From Pseudomonas cichorii (GTDB lineage Bacteria > Pseudomonadota > Gammaproteobacteria > Pseudomonadales > Pseudomonadaceae), in assembly GCF_003700275.1 (NCBI RefSeq), contig NZ_RBRE01000083.1:124001-188000 (forward strand): 64,000 nucleotides of DNA, written 5' to 3'. The notes below the pieces were generated by a model. The model searched no databases. It worked only from the letters and a program-made list of their open reading frames with translations, and was not told the origin of the DNA. Positions within the stretch are counted from its first letter, which is position 1; each line of letters begins with the position of its first letter. Positions 26,862 through 35,351 of this stretch are shown here, in pieces. The position numbers and the translations under genes were made by a program.

Positions 26862-27587
26862 ATGATCGATACCAATTCCATCTCGGCTTTTCTTGCCAGC
26901 AACACGATCAAGACCGTCGCCAAAACGGCTTCCGTCGTGACGGAGAGTGTCGATCCGAAAACCCTGACTGCCGCCAGCCCGAACGCCGACAGTGCGACTC
27001 TTTCAACCCTGGCCAAACAGCTGAATGATAGCGCGGCTCGCGCCGAGTCTCGCGACTCGACGGTCAACACCAGGGATCTGGGTAAGCAGGGCCTCGGCAT
27101 CATTTATAAAGTCGCGGGCACTGAATACCACGAGAACCGGAAGATCCACGATGCCGAAGTTCCGGATACCAATGATCCCGAACTACTGGAAAGAGCCAGG
27201 CAGGCAACCCAATTCAAGAACGGAACCGGGGCAAACCCGTTTGCCGGTCTGTCTCAGGATCAGTTGAGACTCATCATCTACGATGAAAGCGGTGACTTCA
27301 CTGTCAATGAACGAAGTGCTGCCTTTTCCGAAAACTATGCCCAGGAAGAAGTATGGAACAGGGCAATGGCGAAAAAGTATGTAGATGAATACAACGAAAC
27401 CGGCAAAAGCACCAATACACTGATCGAGATGCTTGCGCATTACAACGAGCTTCCCCCGATTGAAAAGGCTCAATATCCCGCCAACTATGTAGCCAGCCTG
27501 ACTTCTGGCGACAGTAATGCGCTGGACATATTCAACCAGCAGGCAAACCGTAGTTCTGCTCAAGCCGAGAATAGTCTGAAGTCTTGA
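26862..27587 (+). CDS. hypothetical protein, Ser/Thr-rich N-terminus, no signal peptide
   Basis: A 241-residue acidic protein with GAGGAT ahead of its ATG. Residues 1-45 are Ser/Thr/Ala-rich with few charges, and 46-65 hold an amphipathic LSTLAKQLNDSAARAESRD helix. The body is polar with a conserved-looking NPFAGLSQDQLRLIIYD segment next to ESGDFTVNERSAAF. No membrane segment, signal peptide or known catalytic motif is seen. The flexible head could be a non-Sec secretion signal, but nothing near it is a secretion system. It ends nine bases before the next gene, so the two are probably translated together. Family not recognised. Confidence 0.7.
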   Translation: MIDTNSISAFLASNTIKTVAKTASVVTESVDPKTLTAASPNADSATLSTLAKQLNDSAARAESRDSTVNTRDLGKQGLGIIYKVAGTEYHENRKIHDAEVPDTNDPELLERARQATQFKNGTGANPFAGLSQDQLRLIIYDESGDFTVNERSAAFSENYAQEEVWNRAMAKKYVDEYNETGKSTNTLIEMLAHYNELPPIEKAQYPANYVASLTSGDSNALDIFNQQANRSSAQAENSLKS

Positions 27588-27596
27588 TGAGTTGTC

Positions 27597-28331
27597 ATGC
27601 ATAAGAATCGGCGCACTCATGAACACTTAAGCGCTGACGAAGACGACGCCACGTATTATGTGCGGCAGCGTAACCCGGCGAGCGCTTCAACGTTCTACCG
27701 CAATGTAGGGGTCCTGCTGATACTCATCGGCGCGGTCGGCTATGGTGTGTTTTATTACAACAACACACTCAGCCCCATTGCAGGCAAGCCTGCGGCACCT
27801 GAAATTCATGGAATCAACGAACCCGCGAACCTTCCTGTCTTGCCGCCGATGACCTCCTCTGCACAACAGCCTCAGCCATTGGCCGATTGCATAGGCCCGG
27901 ACAACCTCATCAACGAAGCTGTGGCCACCTGCCGCTTTGGCCAGCTCCCCAAAACCACCCGCAACCCCGATGCCAGAGGCATGGTGTCTGAACGGTATAT
28001 GGCGCAATACAAGGCTGATCAGCAAAAACCGCAAACCGCACATACCAGGATGCAAAGCATCGAATGGGCAACCGTTGCGCAATGGGACAGGAAACGCACT
28101 TATCGCGCACTCTGGAGCATCACCGATAACCGTATCGACGGCAGCAGCGTGTGCAGCAACTGGCGCAAGGGCTCGATTGAATATCGCGAGTGCCGCAAAG
28201 GCGCGAAAGTGTATTTCAGGGAACAATGCAAAAGCTGGGGCAAGCAGTGGGACAGAGCTCATGCTGATTCAAGCAGAGCCGCGCAGCAACGCTATTGCAG
28301 TGCCGGAGAAGGGTTCAATCCGCTTGGGTGA
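27597..28331 (+). CDS. hypothetical single-pass membrane protein with cysteine-rich periplasmic domain
   Basis: A 244-residue protein with an acidic cytoplasmic head (HEHLSADEDDATYY), one membrane helix (about 35-54, GVLLILIGAVGYGVFYY) and a Pro-rich linker. A periplasmic part follows with six cysteines (LADCIG, VATCRFG, SSVCSNW, RECRKG, REQCKSW, QRYCSAG), enough for three disulfides. It lies nine bases after the 241-residue gene and probably works with it. No family recognised. The layout resembles membrane-anchored lysozyme-inhibitor-like or immunity-type proteins, but that is only an impression. Confidence 0.7.
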   Translation: MHKNRRTHEHLSADEDDATYYVRQRNPASASTFYRNVGVLLILIGAVGYGVFYYNNTLSPIAGKPAAPEIHGINEPANLPVLPPMTSSAQQPQPLADCIGPDNLINEAVATCRFGQLPKTTRNPDARGMVSERYMAQYKADQQKPQTAHTRMQSIEWATVAQWDRKRTYRALWSITDNRIDGSSVCSNWRKGSIEYRECRKGAKVYFREQCKSWGKQWDRAHADSSRAAQQRYCSAGEGFNPLG

Positions 28332-28373
28332 ACCCCTCTCATAACCACTGTAGGAGCGCGCTTGCCCGGCGCA

Positions 28374-29423
28374 TCAACCTTTCAGCTTTCGCCCAAGAAA
28401 ATCGCTGATGTAGCCGGCAACCTCCGCTGCATGGGTTTCCAGCGCAAAGTGCCCGGCGTCCAGCAAATGCACTTCGGCAGTCGGAATATCCTTGCGGTAT
28501 GCCTCGGCTCCCGGCGGGATGAAGGCTGGATCATGCTTGCCCCAGACCGCCAGCAAGGGCGGCTGATACTGGCGCAAATACTGCTGGAAAGCCGGATAGG
28601 CCGCCACGTTGCTGCGGTAGTCGAGAATCAGGTCGAGCTGGATTTCCTCTGCACCCGGCCGCGCCATATAAAATATGTCGAGGTTGTACCCGTCTGGCGA
28701 CAGCTTCTTCAGATCGGCACCCGTGCCGTATTGCCAGTCACGAATCGTTTCCGGCGACAGCGAGGCACGGCAGGCTTCGCGGTTGGCCGCTGTCGGTTCA
28801 CGCCAATAGGCTTGCCACGGCCCCCATTGATCGCTGAAGCCTTCCATGTAGGCGTTGCCGTTCTGGCTGATGATTGCCGTAACCTTTTCCGGATTGGCGG
28901 CCGCCAGACGCAAGCCGGTAGGTGCGCCGTAGTCGAAGATGTAAAGGCTGTACTTGTCCAGTTTCAGCGCTTCGGTGAAACCTTCGATCACCTTGTAGAG
29001 ATTTTCAAAGGTGTAATCGAACTGCCCGCGCGGCGGGGCCTTGGTGTTGCCGAAGCCCGGCAGGTCTGGCGCAATCAGGCGGTACTGGCTAGCCAGTAGC
29101 GGCATCAGGTCACGGAACATGTGGCTGGAGGTCGGGAAACCGTGCAACAGCAGCAACACCGGCGCATCCTTGCGGCCAGCCTCGCGATAGAACACTTCGA
29201 CATCGCCCACTTTCTGCGTGTTGAACCTGATGCGCGCAGTATCGTCAGTCGGCACCGCCTTTCCCTTGGCTACCGAACCGCTGCCGGAAAAATCGACTGC
29301 GCTTGCTGACGACGCGGCCAGCGCAGAAGCGGCACCCAGCGCAGAGGCCAGCAGCACTTTACGCCGGCTGACTTCAAATGCGGCATCGCCAGTGGCGGCC
29401 GCAAATGGATCGGAATGGTTCAT
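28374..29423 (-). CDS. Tat-exported alpha/beta hydrolase (epoxide hydrolase/haloalkane dehalogenase-like)
   Basis: A 349-residue protein with a twin-arginine signal (SRRKVLLASALG near residue 19, then an Ala-rich core ending ASA). The fold is alpha/beta hydrolase: oxyanion loop HGFPTSSHMF, nucleophile elbow IFDYGAPTG with Asp as nucleophile, acid and cap segments, and catalytic His in DAGHFALETH. An Asp nucleophile is typical of epoxide hydrolases and haloalkane dehalogenases, not of Ser esterases. It is divergent from a LysR-type gene 162 bases away, which is likely its regulator. The natural substrate is unknown. Confidence 0.87.
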   Translation of the reverse strand: MNHSDPFAAATGDAAFEVSRRKVLLASALGAASALAASSASAVDFSGSGSVAKGKAVPTDDTARIRFNTQKVGDVEVFYREAGRKDAPVLLLLHGFPTSSHMFRDLMPLLASQYRLIAPDLPGFGNTKAPPRGQFDYTFENLYKVIEGFTEALKLDKYSLYIFDYGAPTGLRLAAANPEKVTAIISQNGNAYMEGFSDQWGPWQAYWREPTAANREACRASLSPETIRDWQYGTGADLKKLSPDGYNLDIFYMARPGAEEIQLDLILDYRSNVAAYPAFQQYLRQYQPPLLAVWGKHDPAFIPPGAEAYRKDIPTAEVHLLDAGHFALETHAAEVAGYISDFLGRKLKG

Positions 29424-29585
29424 GGTGAAACCTCGAACAGGGAAATAGTGAGGTTCATACTAGGCATTGCAGCATGTGCCGAGAATCACCACACTCATCA
29501 ATTGACCATTGCAGTTATTGCAACGCTGCCCGGCGTTTCCAGGCATATTTCAGCCATCAGGTTGATCATCAGCGTCAGGAAGCCT

Positions 29586-30488
29586 ATGGATCGCATTCAG
29601 GAAATGGCCCTTTTCGTCGCGGTGGGTGAGCAAGCCAGCTTCGCCAGTGTGGCTCGTCATTTCGGCTTATCTACCGCGACGGTCACGCGGGCCATCGCAC
29701 AACTGGAAAGTCGCCTGGGGATTCTGCTGGTCGTGCGCACCACACGCAGCCTGCGGCTCACAGAAGCCGGGCAACGTTTTGCCATGGATTGCCGTCGCTT
29801 GCTTGCGGACCTCAATGAGGCCGAAAGCACGGCAGCCGGTGTGCACGCCACTCCCAGCGGCTTGCTGACCGTAACGGCGCCACAGATGTTCGGCGCATTG
29901 CATGTCACCCCGGTATTGACCCGCTTCCTCAGCCAGCACCCGGCCGTGGAGGTGCGCGCCATTCTCGAAGATCGAGTCGTGTCCATGCTGGATGAAGGAG
30001 TCGATGTGGCCGTACGCATCGGCGCCCTGCCCGACTCCTCGCTGACGGCGATCCCGGTAGGCAGCGTGCGACGCATGGTCTGCGCATCACCCGCCTACCT
30101 GGCCGCACATGGCAGCCCGCGACATCCGGACGACTTGCAACTGCACTCGACCATTTCAACCTCCGCCTCCGAACGCCCGCACAAATGGCCTTTTCGGGTC
30201 GATGGGCGTGACTACTCGGTGGACGTCGGCTCCAGGCTGCGCCTGACCTCCTTCAATGCCGCCATTCGCGCTGCGCTGCACGATGGAGGATTGACCCAGG
30301 TGCCGTCCTATCAGGTCAACGAGTATCTGGACGACGGAAGCCTCGAATACGTGCTGGAAGCTTTCGAGATCCCCCCGGAGCCGGTGCATGTGGTCTATCC
30401 GGAAGGACGCCGTGGCTCTTCCAAGGTACGTTCGTTTGTGGATTTTTGCGTCGAAAGCCTGCGCAAGGACCTGCATTTTCGCGGATGA
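29586..30488 (+). CDS. LysR-family transcriptional regulator
   Basis: A 300-residue regulator starting MDRIQEMALF behind AGGAAG; an in-frame extension back to 29415 crosses the divergent promoter and is not used. The N-terminal winged helix is complete (VARHFGLSTATVTRAIAQLE, residues about 21-40) and the effector domain follows from about 90. It resembles the DsdC/PtxR-AaeR-like 'single hydrolase neighbour' regulators and probably controls the divergent Tat-exported hydrolase. Its last codons and stop lie inside the left arm of a palindromic repeat (30476-30535), so the very C-terminus (HFRG) may be repeat-derived. Confidence 0.9.
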   Translation: MDRIQEMALFVAVGEQASFASVARHFGLSTATVTRAIAQLESRLGILLVVRTTRSLRLTEAGQRFAMDCRRLLADLNEAESTAAGVHATPSGLLTVTAPQMFGALHVTPVLTRFLSQHPAVEVRAILEDRVVSMLDEGVDVAVRIGALPDSSLTAIPVGSVRRMVCASPAYLAAHGSPRHPDDLQLHSTISTSASERPHKWPFRVDGRDYSVDVGSRLRLTSFNAAIRAALHDGGLTQVPSYQVNEYLDDGSLEYVLEAFEIPPEPVHVVYPEGRRGSSKVRSFVDFCVESLRKDLHFRG

Positions 30489-30535
30489 ATCCGCTCCCAC
30501 ACACAATTCCGTGGGAGCGGATTCATCCGCGAAAA
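30476..30535. repeat. perfect 25-bp inverted repeat (REPIN, GGATTCATCC class)
   Basis: The left arm at 30476-30500 and right arm at 30511-30535 are exact complements over 25 bases, separated by ten bases (ACACAATTCC). The core GTGGGAGCGGATTCATCCGC differs from the GAATTCATTC class elsewhere in this window. A single arm of the same class is at 31104-31127. The left arm contains the LysR stop codon. Confidence 0.9.
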
Positions 30536-30537
30536 AC

Positions 30538-30750
30538 TCAGGCAGCAACCTCGGCACTCTCCAGTGAACGCTCGACCAGAGCATGGGCCATCTCGATCAG
30601 GTACATCACCGAAAACGCCAGGTCACGCTTCTGGCCATCTAGCTAGTCACCGGTTTCGTACGCGGCAGCCGATGCGCAACGCAAGAGGTCAGAAACGCGC
30701 AGAAGGGTTTCTTCGAGCTGGATGGGTGGATCGGGGGTTATTTTTAGCAT
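30538..30750 (-). pseudogene. small DUF3077/DUF6124-like gene broken by one in-frame TAG
   Basis: A good GGAG site eight bases upstream leads to MLKITPDPPIQLEETLL, which runs 35 codons to a TAG at 30643-30645. The same frame then continues without a break as LDGQKRDLAFSVMYLIEMAH and on to SAEVAA before a TGA at 30538-30540. The two halves join into a 70-codon protein with the look of the small helical proteins that Pseudomonas genomes carry in many copies (DUF3077/DUF6124 by recollection). One nonsense mutation therefore separates it from an intact gene. Read-through is possible but unsupported. Confidence 0.7.
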
Positions 30751-31142
30751 TGCGATTTCTCCCGCTGATTGGTCGGAGCCATCGTTTGCCGTTCTCACAC
30801 GGCAAAGGGTGGCAACTGTGTACAGGGTGAGAAACCGGACAGCAGGACCCCGGCCAGACCGAAGTCTGCCTGCACACAGCCGCCATGAAACGTACGCCAA
30901 AATAGACGACGCACTGACGAGACAATGTGCCTGCTAAAAGAACGGGTTCTCACACCCGGTCGCTGATTTTGCAGCGACCGCCGCAGACTAGTTCCCGAAT
31001 TTGGCAGGCACAAGCGGGTTGGATTGTCAGGGAAGTTTCGTGCAGAAGATACGGATCGGTCCTTCGGAATCGTCACATTTCTTGTGGGCAGTTCACTGAC
31101 CGAGTGGGAGCGGATTCATCCGCGAAAGGCCGCACCGCAAAA
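30751..31142. other. structured non-coding region upstream of the small pseudogene
   Basis: It holds the pseudogene's leader and, at 30957-30980, a perfect nine-base stem (CGGTCGCTG and CAGCGACCG, six-base loop). Overlapping short frames are present on both strands, but none has a ribosome site and a recognisable product. From memory, similar leaders precede other small DUF3077-type genes in Pseudomonas; I cannot verify that here. A single REP arm lies at 31104. Confidence 0.45.
31104..31127. repeat. single REP arm
   Basis: GTGGGAGCGGATTCATCCGC followed by GAAA, identical to the right arm of the repeat at 30511-30535. No partner arm lies nearby. Confidence 0.8.
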
Positions 31143-31170
31143 CAAAAAACCGCCCCGAAGGGCGGTTTTC
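31143..31170 (-). terminator. rho-independent terminator of pckA
   Basis: Stem AACCGCCC/GGGCGGTT with a four-base loop; on the minus strand it is followed by TTTTGTTTT. It lies 18-45 bases past the pckA stop codon. Confidence 0.88.
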
Positions 31171-31187
31171 CGTACAACAGGTCCGTA

Positions 31188-32732
31188 TTACAACTTCGGA
31201 CCCGCAGCCTTGATTGCGTCGCTCACGTCGAACTTCTTGAAGTTCTCGATGAACAGGCCAGCCAGGCCTTTGGCCGCTTCATCGTAGGCAGCCTTGTCAG
31301 CCCAGGTGTTGCGCGGGTTCAGCAGGACGGTTTCAACGCCTGGTACCAGCTTCGGTACGTCGAGGTTGATGGTGTCCAGGTGCTCGGTTTCGGCACCGAT
31401 CAACGCGCCGCTCTGGATCGCTGCAATCACGCCACGAGTGGTCGGGATGTTGAAGCGTTTGCCAACGCCGTAGCCGCCGCCGGTCCAGCCGGTGTTGACC
31501 AGGTAGACCTTGGAACCGAAGCCGCGGATGCGCTTGATCAGCAGCTCTGCGTATTCGCCAGCCGGACGCGGGAAGAACGGTGCGCCGAAGCAGGTGGAGA
31601 AGGTGGACTTGATGCCAGCGCCCGAACCCATTTCAGTGGAGCCAACCAGAGCGGTGTAGCCCGACAGGAAGTGGTAGGCCGCTTGTTCTTCGCTGAGGAT
31701 CGACACAGGTGGCAGCACGCCGGTCAGGTCGCAGGTCAGGAAGATCACAGCGTTCGGCTCGCCGCCCAGGTTCAGCGGTGCGCGTTTTTCGATCAGTTCA
31801 CGCGGGTAGGCTGCGCGGCTGTTCTGGGTCAGGCTGTCGTCGGCGTAGTCGGCTTTCTTGGTAGCCGGGTCCAGAACGACGTTTTCCAGTACTGCGCCGT
31901 GCTGGATGGCTTTCCAGATTACAGGCTCGTTCTTCTCGGACAGGTCGATGCACTTGGCATAGCAGCCGCCTTCGATGTTGAACACCACGCCCACGCCCCA
32001 GCCGTGTTCGTCGTCGCCGATCAGGTAGCGGCTTTCGTCAGCGGACAGGGTGGTCTTGCCGGTGCCGGACAGGCCGAAGAACAGGGTCACGTCGCCCTCT
32101 TCGCCCATGTTGGCAGCGCAGTGCATCGGCAGAACGTCGACTGCTGGCAGCAGGAAGTTCTGTACCGAGAACAGGGCTTTCTTCATTTCGCCGGCATAGC
32201 GCATGCCAGCGATCAGCACTTTCTTGGCCGCGAAGTTGATGATGACGGTGCCGTCGGAGTTGGTGCCGTCACGCTCTGGTTCGCAGACGAACCATGGTGC
32301 GTTCTGGATCTGCCACTCGTCCTTGCCAGCCGGGTTGTACTGCTCAGGGTTGATGAACAGGCAACGGCCAAACAGGTTGTGCCACGCAGTCTCGGTGGTC
32401 ATCTTCACTGGCAGGTAGTGCGCAGGATCGGAACCTACATGGACGTGGGAGACAAAACGCTCACGCTCGCTCAGGTAGGCCGCAACGCGATCCCACAGGG
32501 CATCGAACTTGTCAGCCGGGAACTTGCGGTTGATCGGGCCCCAGGCAATTGCGTCCTGAGTGCTCGGCTCTTCAACGATGAAACGGTCTGCTGGCGAACG
32601 ACCAGTGCGATGGCCAGTTTGCACAACCAGTGCGCCGGTGTCGGAAAGCTCGCCTTCACCACGGGCAAGGGCTTCCTTGACCAGTTCGTCGATGCTCAGA
32701 TCGGTGTACACAGCGTTGTTTGCTTGCGTCAT
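31188..32732 (-). CDS. pckA: ATP-dependent phosphoenolpyruvate carboxykinase
   Basis: Converts oxaloacetate and ATP to phosphoenolpyruvate, CO2 and ADP, the entry step of gluconeogenesis, in the cytoplasm. The 514-residue protein is full length and carries the ATP-PEPCK signatures: the P-loop GLSGTGKTTLSADESR, the metal-binding DDEHGWG and the FNIEGGCYAK segment, and the R-S-P substrate loop TGRSPADRF near residue 60. It stands alone with its own terminator. Upstream (32733-32911) is a short promoter region with a GTAGT...ACTAC inverted repeat around an A-run. Confidence 0.97.
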   Translation of the reverse strand: MTQANNAVYTDLSIDELVKEALARGEGELSDTGALVVQTGHRTGRSPADRFIVEEPSTQDAIAWGPINRKFPADKFDALWDRVAAYLSERERFVSHVHVGSDPAHYLPVKMTTETAWHNLFGRCLFINPEQYNPAGKDEWQIQNAPWFVCEPERDGTNSDGTVIINFAAKKVLIAGMRYAGEMKKALFSVQNFLLPAVDVLPMHCAANMGEEGDVTLFFGLSGTGKTTLSADESRYLIGDDEHGWGVGVVFNIEGGCYAKCIDLSEKNEPVIWKAIQHGAVLENVVLDPATKKADYADDSLTQNSRAAYPRELIEKRAPLNLGGEPNAVIFLTCDLTGVLPPVSILSEEQAAYHFLSGYTALVGSTEMGSGAGIKSTFSTCFGAPFFPRPAGEYAELLIKRIRGFGSKVYLVNTGWTGGGYGVGKRFNIPTTRGVIAAIQSGALIGAETEHLDTINLDVPKLVPGVETVLLNPRNTWADKAAYDEAAKGLAGLFIENFKKFDVSDAIKAAGPKL

Positions 32733-32911
32733 CAGGGTCCCCGTCGGCCAGTGGCCGAGTGCTTCAAACGGTTTTGTAGTAAAAAAACAACCACTACTAC
32801 AGCGGAAAAGTGGCCGGGATTATGCCAGAAAAGCCCAAAAATGGTAGGACCCTCCTGTCAGAACCGCATTACGACCGCCCACACGATGTTCTGAGACAGT
32901 TTCGCCAGCGT

Positions 32912-33814
32912 TTAGTGGCGCGTGTCAGATGGAGAATCGACACCACCGCCAGCAAACAGCTGGGCGACGTCAGCGGCATCGAACAAATAGCGCTCATTGC
33001 AGAACTGGCAATCGATCTCGATCGTGCCGTCATGCTCCTGAACCAGTTGCTGCGCATCCTCCAGACCGAGACTGACCAGAGCATTGGCAGAACGTTCGCG
33101 TGAGCAACTGCAACGGAAGCAGATAGGCTGGATATCGAACAGGCGAACCGGGTCTTCGTGGTACAGGCGATGCAGGATGGTCGCGTTGTCCAGCCCCAGC
33201 ATTTCCTCGGCCGAAAGGGTGTTGGCCAGGGTGATCACGTGCTCCCAGCTGGCGTCGCGCTCTTCGGGATCGGTGATCTGCGCCACGGGAAGTTGCTGCA
33301 ACAGCAGGCCACGAGCGCGATGCCCGTCAGCCTTGAGCCAGAAGCGCGTGCCCAGCTGTTCGGACATCACGAAATAGCTGGAGAGGCTTTCCGAAAGGTC
33401 GACGCCATCCAGGGCCACGATGCCCTGATAACGCTTGCCCTTGCGCGGGTCCACGGTCAGGGTCAGCGAGCCATCGGGCATCAGGTCTTGCAGGCCGGCG
33501 CCGGGCACGATCAGCGATTCGTCGTAGCGGGCAATGCCGCGCAATTCGCGCTCACTGGAGCACTCGACCATCAGCAACGGTACGGCGCCGCTGGAGCGCG
33601 CCTGCAGAATCAGCAACCCATCGAATTTCAGTGTGCCGACCAGCAGGGCCGCAGCCGCCATCAACTCGCCGAGCAGTTGTGCGACCGGTTCCGGGTAAGG
33701 ATGTTTGGCAAGCACTTCGGCGTAGCTGCGCTCCAGCGCGACCAGTTCTCCACGAACGTCGCTTTCGTCAAAGATAAAGCGCTGGGTGAAGTCGATGTCC
33801 GGAAAATCATGCAT
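32912..33814 (-). CDS. hslO: redox-regulated chaperone Hsp33
   Basis: A holdase chaperone activated by oxidative unfolding, cytoplasmic, 300 residues. The zinc-binding redox switch is complete at the C-terminus: FRCSCSRER followed after about 30 residues by CQFCNERY, giving the CxC...CxxC pattern. The N-terminal domain begins TQRFIFDESDVRGELV as in the family. It is followed by hslR on the same strand upstream, the usual hslRO pairing in Pseudomonas and enterics. Confidence 0.96.
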   Translation of the reverse strand: MHDFPDIDFTQRFIFDESDVRGELVALERSYAEVLAKHPYPEPVAQLLGELMAAAALLVGTLKFDGLLILQARSSGAVPLLMVECSSERELRGIARYDESLIVPGAGLQDLMPDGSLTLTVDPRKGKRYQGIVALDGVDLSESLSSYFVMSEQLGTRFWLKADGHRARGLLLQQLPVAQITDPEERDASWEHVITLANTLSAEEMLGLDNATILHRLYHEDPVRLFDIQPICFRCSCSRERSANALVSLGLEDAQQLVQEHDGTIEIDCQFCNERYLFDAADVAQLFAGGGVDSPSDTRH

Positions 33815-33977
33815 AAGAAGAAAGGTATCTCAGGGGATGACAATTGATGGCAGTCGGCTTGAACACCGTTGAGCATCCATGGATGCACTCTGCCATACCG
33901 TTGCAGGCATTTTATGGGCTCGGCGGTCCTCTTCCAAGCCGCATGGCGATTCGGGCTGATTACTGGCGCGCCTTGAA

Positions 33978-34388
33978 TCAATCGTTGTGACTGCTGCCAC
34001 GAAACTCGAACAGTTGCCGGCGCTGTTTCTTGGTCGGTCGCCCATCGGTGGTGACGCCCAGGTTACCCGCCTTGCGTTGCGCGGCAGCCTGCTCGCGTCT
34101 GGCAATGCTGTCCGGGGTTTCGCTATATAGCGTTTGCGCCTCGGGCGCGCCGCGGCGCACGACGGACAAGGCCTCGACCACTACAGTGCGCTCGTCGAAG
34201 CCGGTGCGAACCAGAATCTGGTCACCGATATGCGGCTCCTTACCCGGCTTGCAGCGTTCGCCACGACAATGCACCTTGCCGCTTTCTATTGCGGCCTTGG
34301 CCAGCGCCCGGGTCTTGAAAAAGCGCGCCGCCCAAAGCCATTTGTCCAGACGAACCTTGTCATCGTCTTCTTCGGTTTTTTTGGCCAT
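33978..34388 (-). CDS. hslR: ribosome-associated heat-shock protein Hsp15 (S4 domain)
   Basis: A 136-residue RNA-binding protein that rescues stalled 50S subunits carrying peptidyl-tRNA. The S4 domain is at residues 11-75 (VRLDKWLWAARFFKTRALAK, then GKVHCRGERCKPG), followed by a basic tail ending in a Lys/Arg/Gln-rich region. GAGGAA precedes the ATG. It lies 163 bases upstream of hslO in the same orientation; the gap between them holds no gene. Confidence 0.94.
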   Translation of the reverse strand: MAKKTEEDDDKVRLDKWLWAARFFKTRALAKAAIESGKVHCRGERCKPGKEPHIGDQILVRTGFDERTVVVEALSVVRRGAPEAQTLYSETPDSIARREQAAAQRKAGNLGVTTDGRPTKKQRRQLFEFRGSSHND

Positions 34389-34553
34389 TTGAATTCCTCA
34401 TTCCTGAAACAGTCAGAACCTCCAGGCTCAGTATAAAAGTGACTGCATGCGGTCGCCGATCTTCGTACATCCCCCGGACATGAAGCAATCGATCCTTGCC
34501 TGTCATGGCAGGTCAGTGCGACTTTGTTCTCACACTCACAATGGAAGTGCGCC

Positions 34554-35336
34554 ATGACAGATTTTCCAGCCTCATTGACTGCGCCCAGAAAGGGCTGCGA
34601 AGGCTGCACAGGCAGTCCCGCGCTGGATTTCTCGTTCGAGTTCGCCTACCAGCCGATCGTGGATCTGCGCGATCAATCGATCTTCGCCCATGAGGCGCTG
34701 GTCAGAGGTTCCAACGGCGAGAGCGCCTATTCAGTCCTGAGCAAGGTGACGGACAGCAACCGTTATCGCTTCGATCAGGGTTGCCGCACCAAGGCCATTG
34801 CTGGCGCGGCGCAACTGGGGATGACCGAACGTTTATCGATCAACTTTCTGCCCAATGCCGTATATCGTCCCGAGCTGTGTATTCGCAGTACGCTGGAGGC
34901 GGCACGGGAGCACAATTTCCCGCTGGAACGCCTGATTTTCGAGACGCTCGAAAACGAGCATGTAGATAACTATGGCCATTTGAGCAATATTCTGCGCGAA
35001 TATCGCGAATTCGGTTTCATGACGGCCATCGACGATTTTGGCGCCGGTTATTCCGGGCTGACACTGCTGGCCAATTTCCAGCCCGACCTGATAAAACTCG
35101 ACATGGATTTGATCCGCAATATCCATCTGGATCGTGCACGTCAGGCTATCGTTCGTGGTGTTGTCACAATGTGTGTGGAGTTGGGGGTTACAGTGATCGC
35201 CGAGGGCATCGAACATGCCGAAGAGCGGGACTTTCTCGCTGACTGCGGAATTTTCCTGATGCAAGGCTACTGGTTCGCCCGGCCTGCGTTCAAAGCACTG
35301 GCCCAGGTTGATCCTGGTGTCTGGCAGAAGTCTTGA
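34554..35336 (+). CDS. rimA: EAL-domain c-di-GMP phosphodiesterase, RimA
   Basis: A 260-residue single-domain EAL protein. The start MTDFPASLTAP follows GGAAG; it has a short Cys-containing head (GCEGCTG) and then the domain. The catalytic set looks intact: EALVRG, the NFLPN and FETLENE segments, DDFGAGYSG, IKLDMD, AEGIE and QGYWFARP. It is the first gene of rimA-rimB-rimK. In P. fluorescens this operon is described as linking c-di-GMP to RimK-driven glutamylation of ribosomal protein S6, with RimA as the phosphodiesterase. That assignment rests on gene order and domain content. Confidence 0.87.
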   Translation: MTDFPASLTAPRKGCEGCTGSPALDFSFEFAYQPIVDLRDQSIFAHEALVRGSNGESAYSVLSKVTDSNRYRFDQGCRTKAIAGAAQLGMTERLSINFLPNAVYRPELCIRSTLEAAREHNFPLERLIFETLENEHVDNYGHLSNILREYREFGFMTAIDDFGAGYSGLTLLANFQPDLIKLDMDLIRNIHLDRARQAIVRGVVTMCVELGVTVIAEGIEHAEERDFLADCGIFLMQGYWFARPAFKALAQVDPGVWQKS

Positions 35337-35351
35337 GCCTATGGAATCGCC

